From Lacrimispora celerecrescens (GTDB lineage: Bacteria; Bacillota; Clostridia; Lachnospirales; Lachnospiraceae): a stretch of DNA of 64,000 nt. Below the pieces are notes generated by a model, which was not told the DNA's origin, ran no database searches, and saw only the letters and a list, made by a program, of their open reading frames with translations. The stretch is taken from positions 124,001-188,000 of the forward strand of contig NZ_JPME01000013.1 in assembly GCF_000732605.1 (NCBI RefSeq). Reading direction: 5' to 3'. Numbering within the stretch: the first letter of the stretch is position 1; every line of letters begins with the position of its first letter. Positions 63,931-64,000 of this stretch are shown here, piece by piece. The translations under genes and the position numbers were made by a program.

Positions 63931-64000
63931 TGAACCTCCTTTTTATTAACCAGAGATTCAAGAAAATTGCTATAGAGGGGGGTGCTTAAACATTATGACT

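Noticed and set aside
49538-64000. A second copy of the tRNA-Arg 3' end as the right attachment site
   Set aside because: Reading both strands I found no match to the T-arm and acceptor of the tRNA-Arg; the fragment at 57497 belongs to a different tRNA.

Overview
The window looks like a chromosome of a low-GC anaerobic Firmicute, most likely a Lachnospiraceae (Clostridium/Lacrimispora-like) strain. Evidence: a YesM/YesN-regulated sugar locus with a GH94 phosphorylase, a two-subunit iron-sulfur L-serine dehydratase, an iron-dependent alcohol dehydrogenase next to Rex, AGGAGG ribosome sites and frequent lipoprotein signals. The genus is an inference from protein style only.

Bases 1-27,060 are chromosomal backbone. 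A minus-strand carbohydrate locus comes first (GH94 phosphorylase, cupin, histidine kinase, AraC response regulator, solute-binding lipoprotein, permease cut by the window edge). Next are a PHP phosphatase and L-serine dehydratase on the plus strand, a TRAP transporter, argH, a YfhO/GtrA envelope pair, apbE with cbiK, an Fe-alcohol dehydrogenase with LysR and Rex, and queA. Three genes here (yfhO, cbiK, lysR) are each broken by one single-base indel within 6.4 kb, two of them at or beside homopolymers. This points to assembly error or very recent decay.

At 27,065 a tRNA-Arg(CCG) marks an integration site. Everything to its right is AT-richer and mobile. Element 1 (about 27.1-49.5 kb) begins with phased repeats, a tyrosine integrase and a small excisionase-like protein. 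It carries a 2417-residue tail tape-measure protein, a 918-residue protein with the hallmarks of a single-chain two-barrel RNA polymerase (YonO/QDE-1 type: DLDSD metal motif after an RNPH...N segment), a ParB-like protein ending in a J-domain-like HPD module, an SF2 helicase, a TubZ/TubR-type tubulin partition pair and an XRE regulator. No capsid, portal or terminase gene was recognised. The element also holds a compact multi-hairpin noncoding locus (43.4-43.7 kb) and a G/C hairpin cluster just ahead of the polymerase gene.

From 49.5 kb to the window end is a mosaic: two decayed ParB genes, a second tyrosine integrase, a gene-free stretch packed with diversified short palindromes (51.8-52.4 kb), an Mrr-like nuclease, a serine recombinase with res-like repeats, a block of small unknown genes read away from an XRE regulator with three operators, a RelB/RelE-type toxin-antitoxin pair, a TIR plus four-helix membrane protein pair that looks like an anti-phage module, and an HNH/AP2-type nuclease. 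No second copy of the tRNA 3' end was noticed, so the right boundary is probably outside the window.

The most interesting candidate system is element 1: a plasmid-like or phage-like mobile element that appears to bring its own RNA polymerase, helicase, tubulin segregation and a single giant tail-ruler gene.
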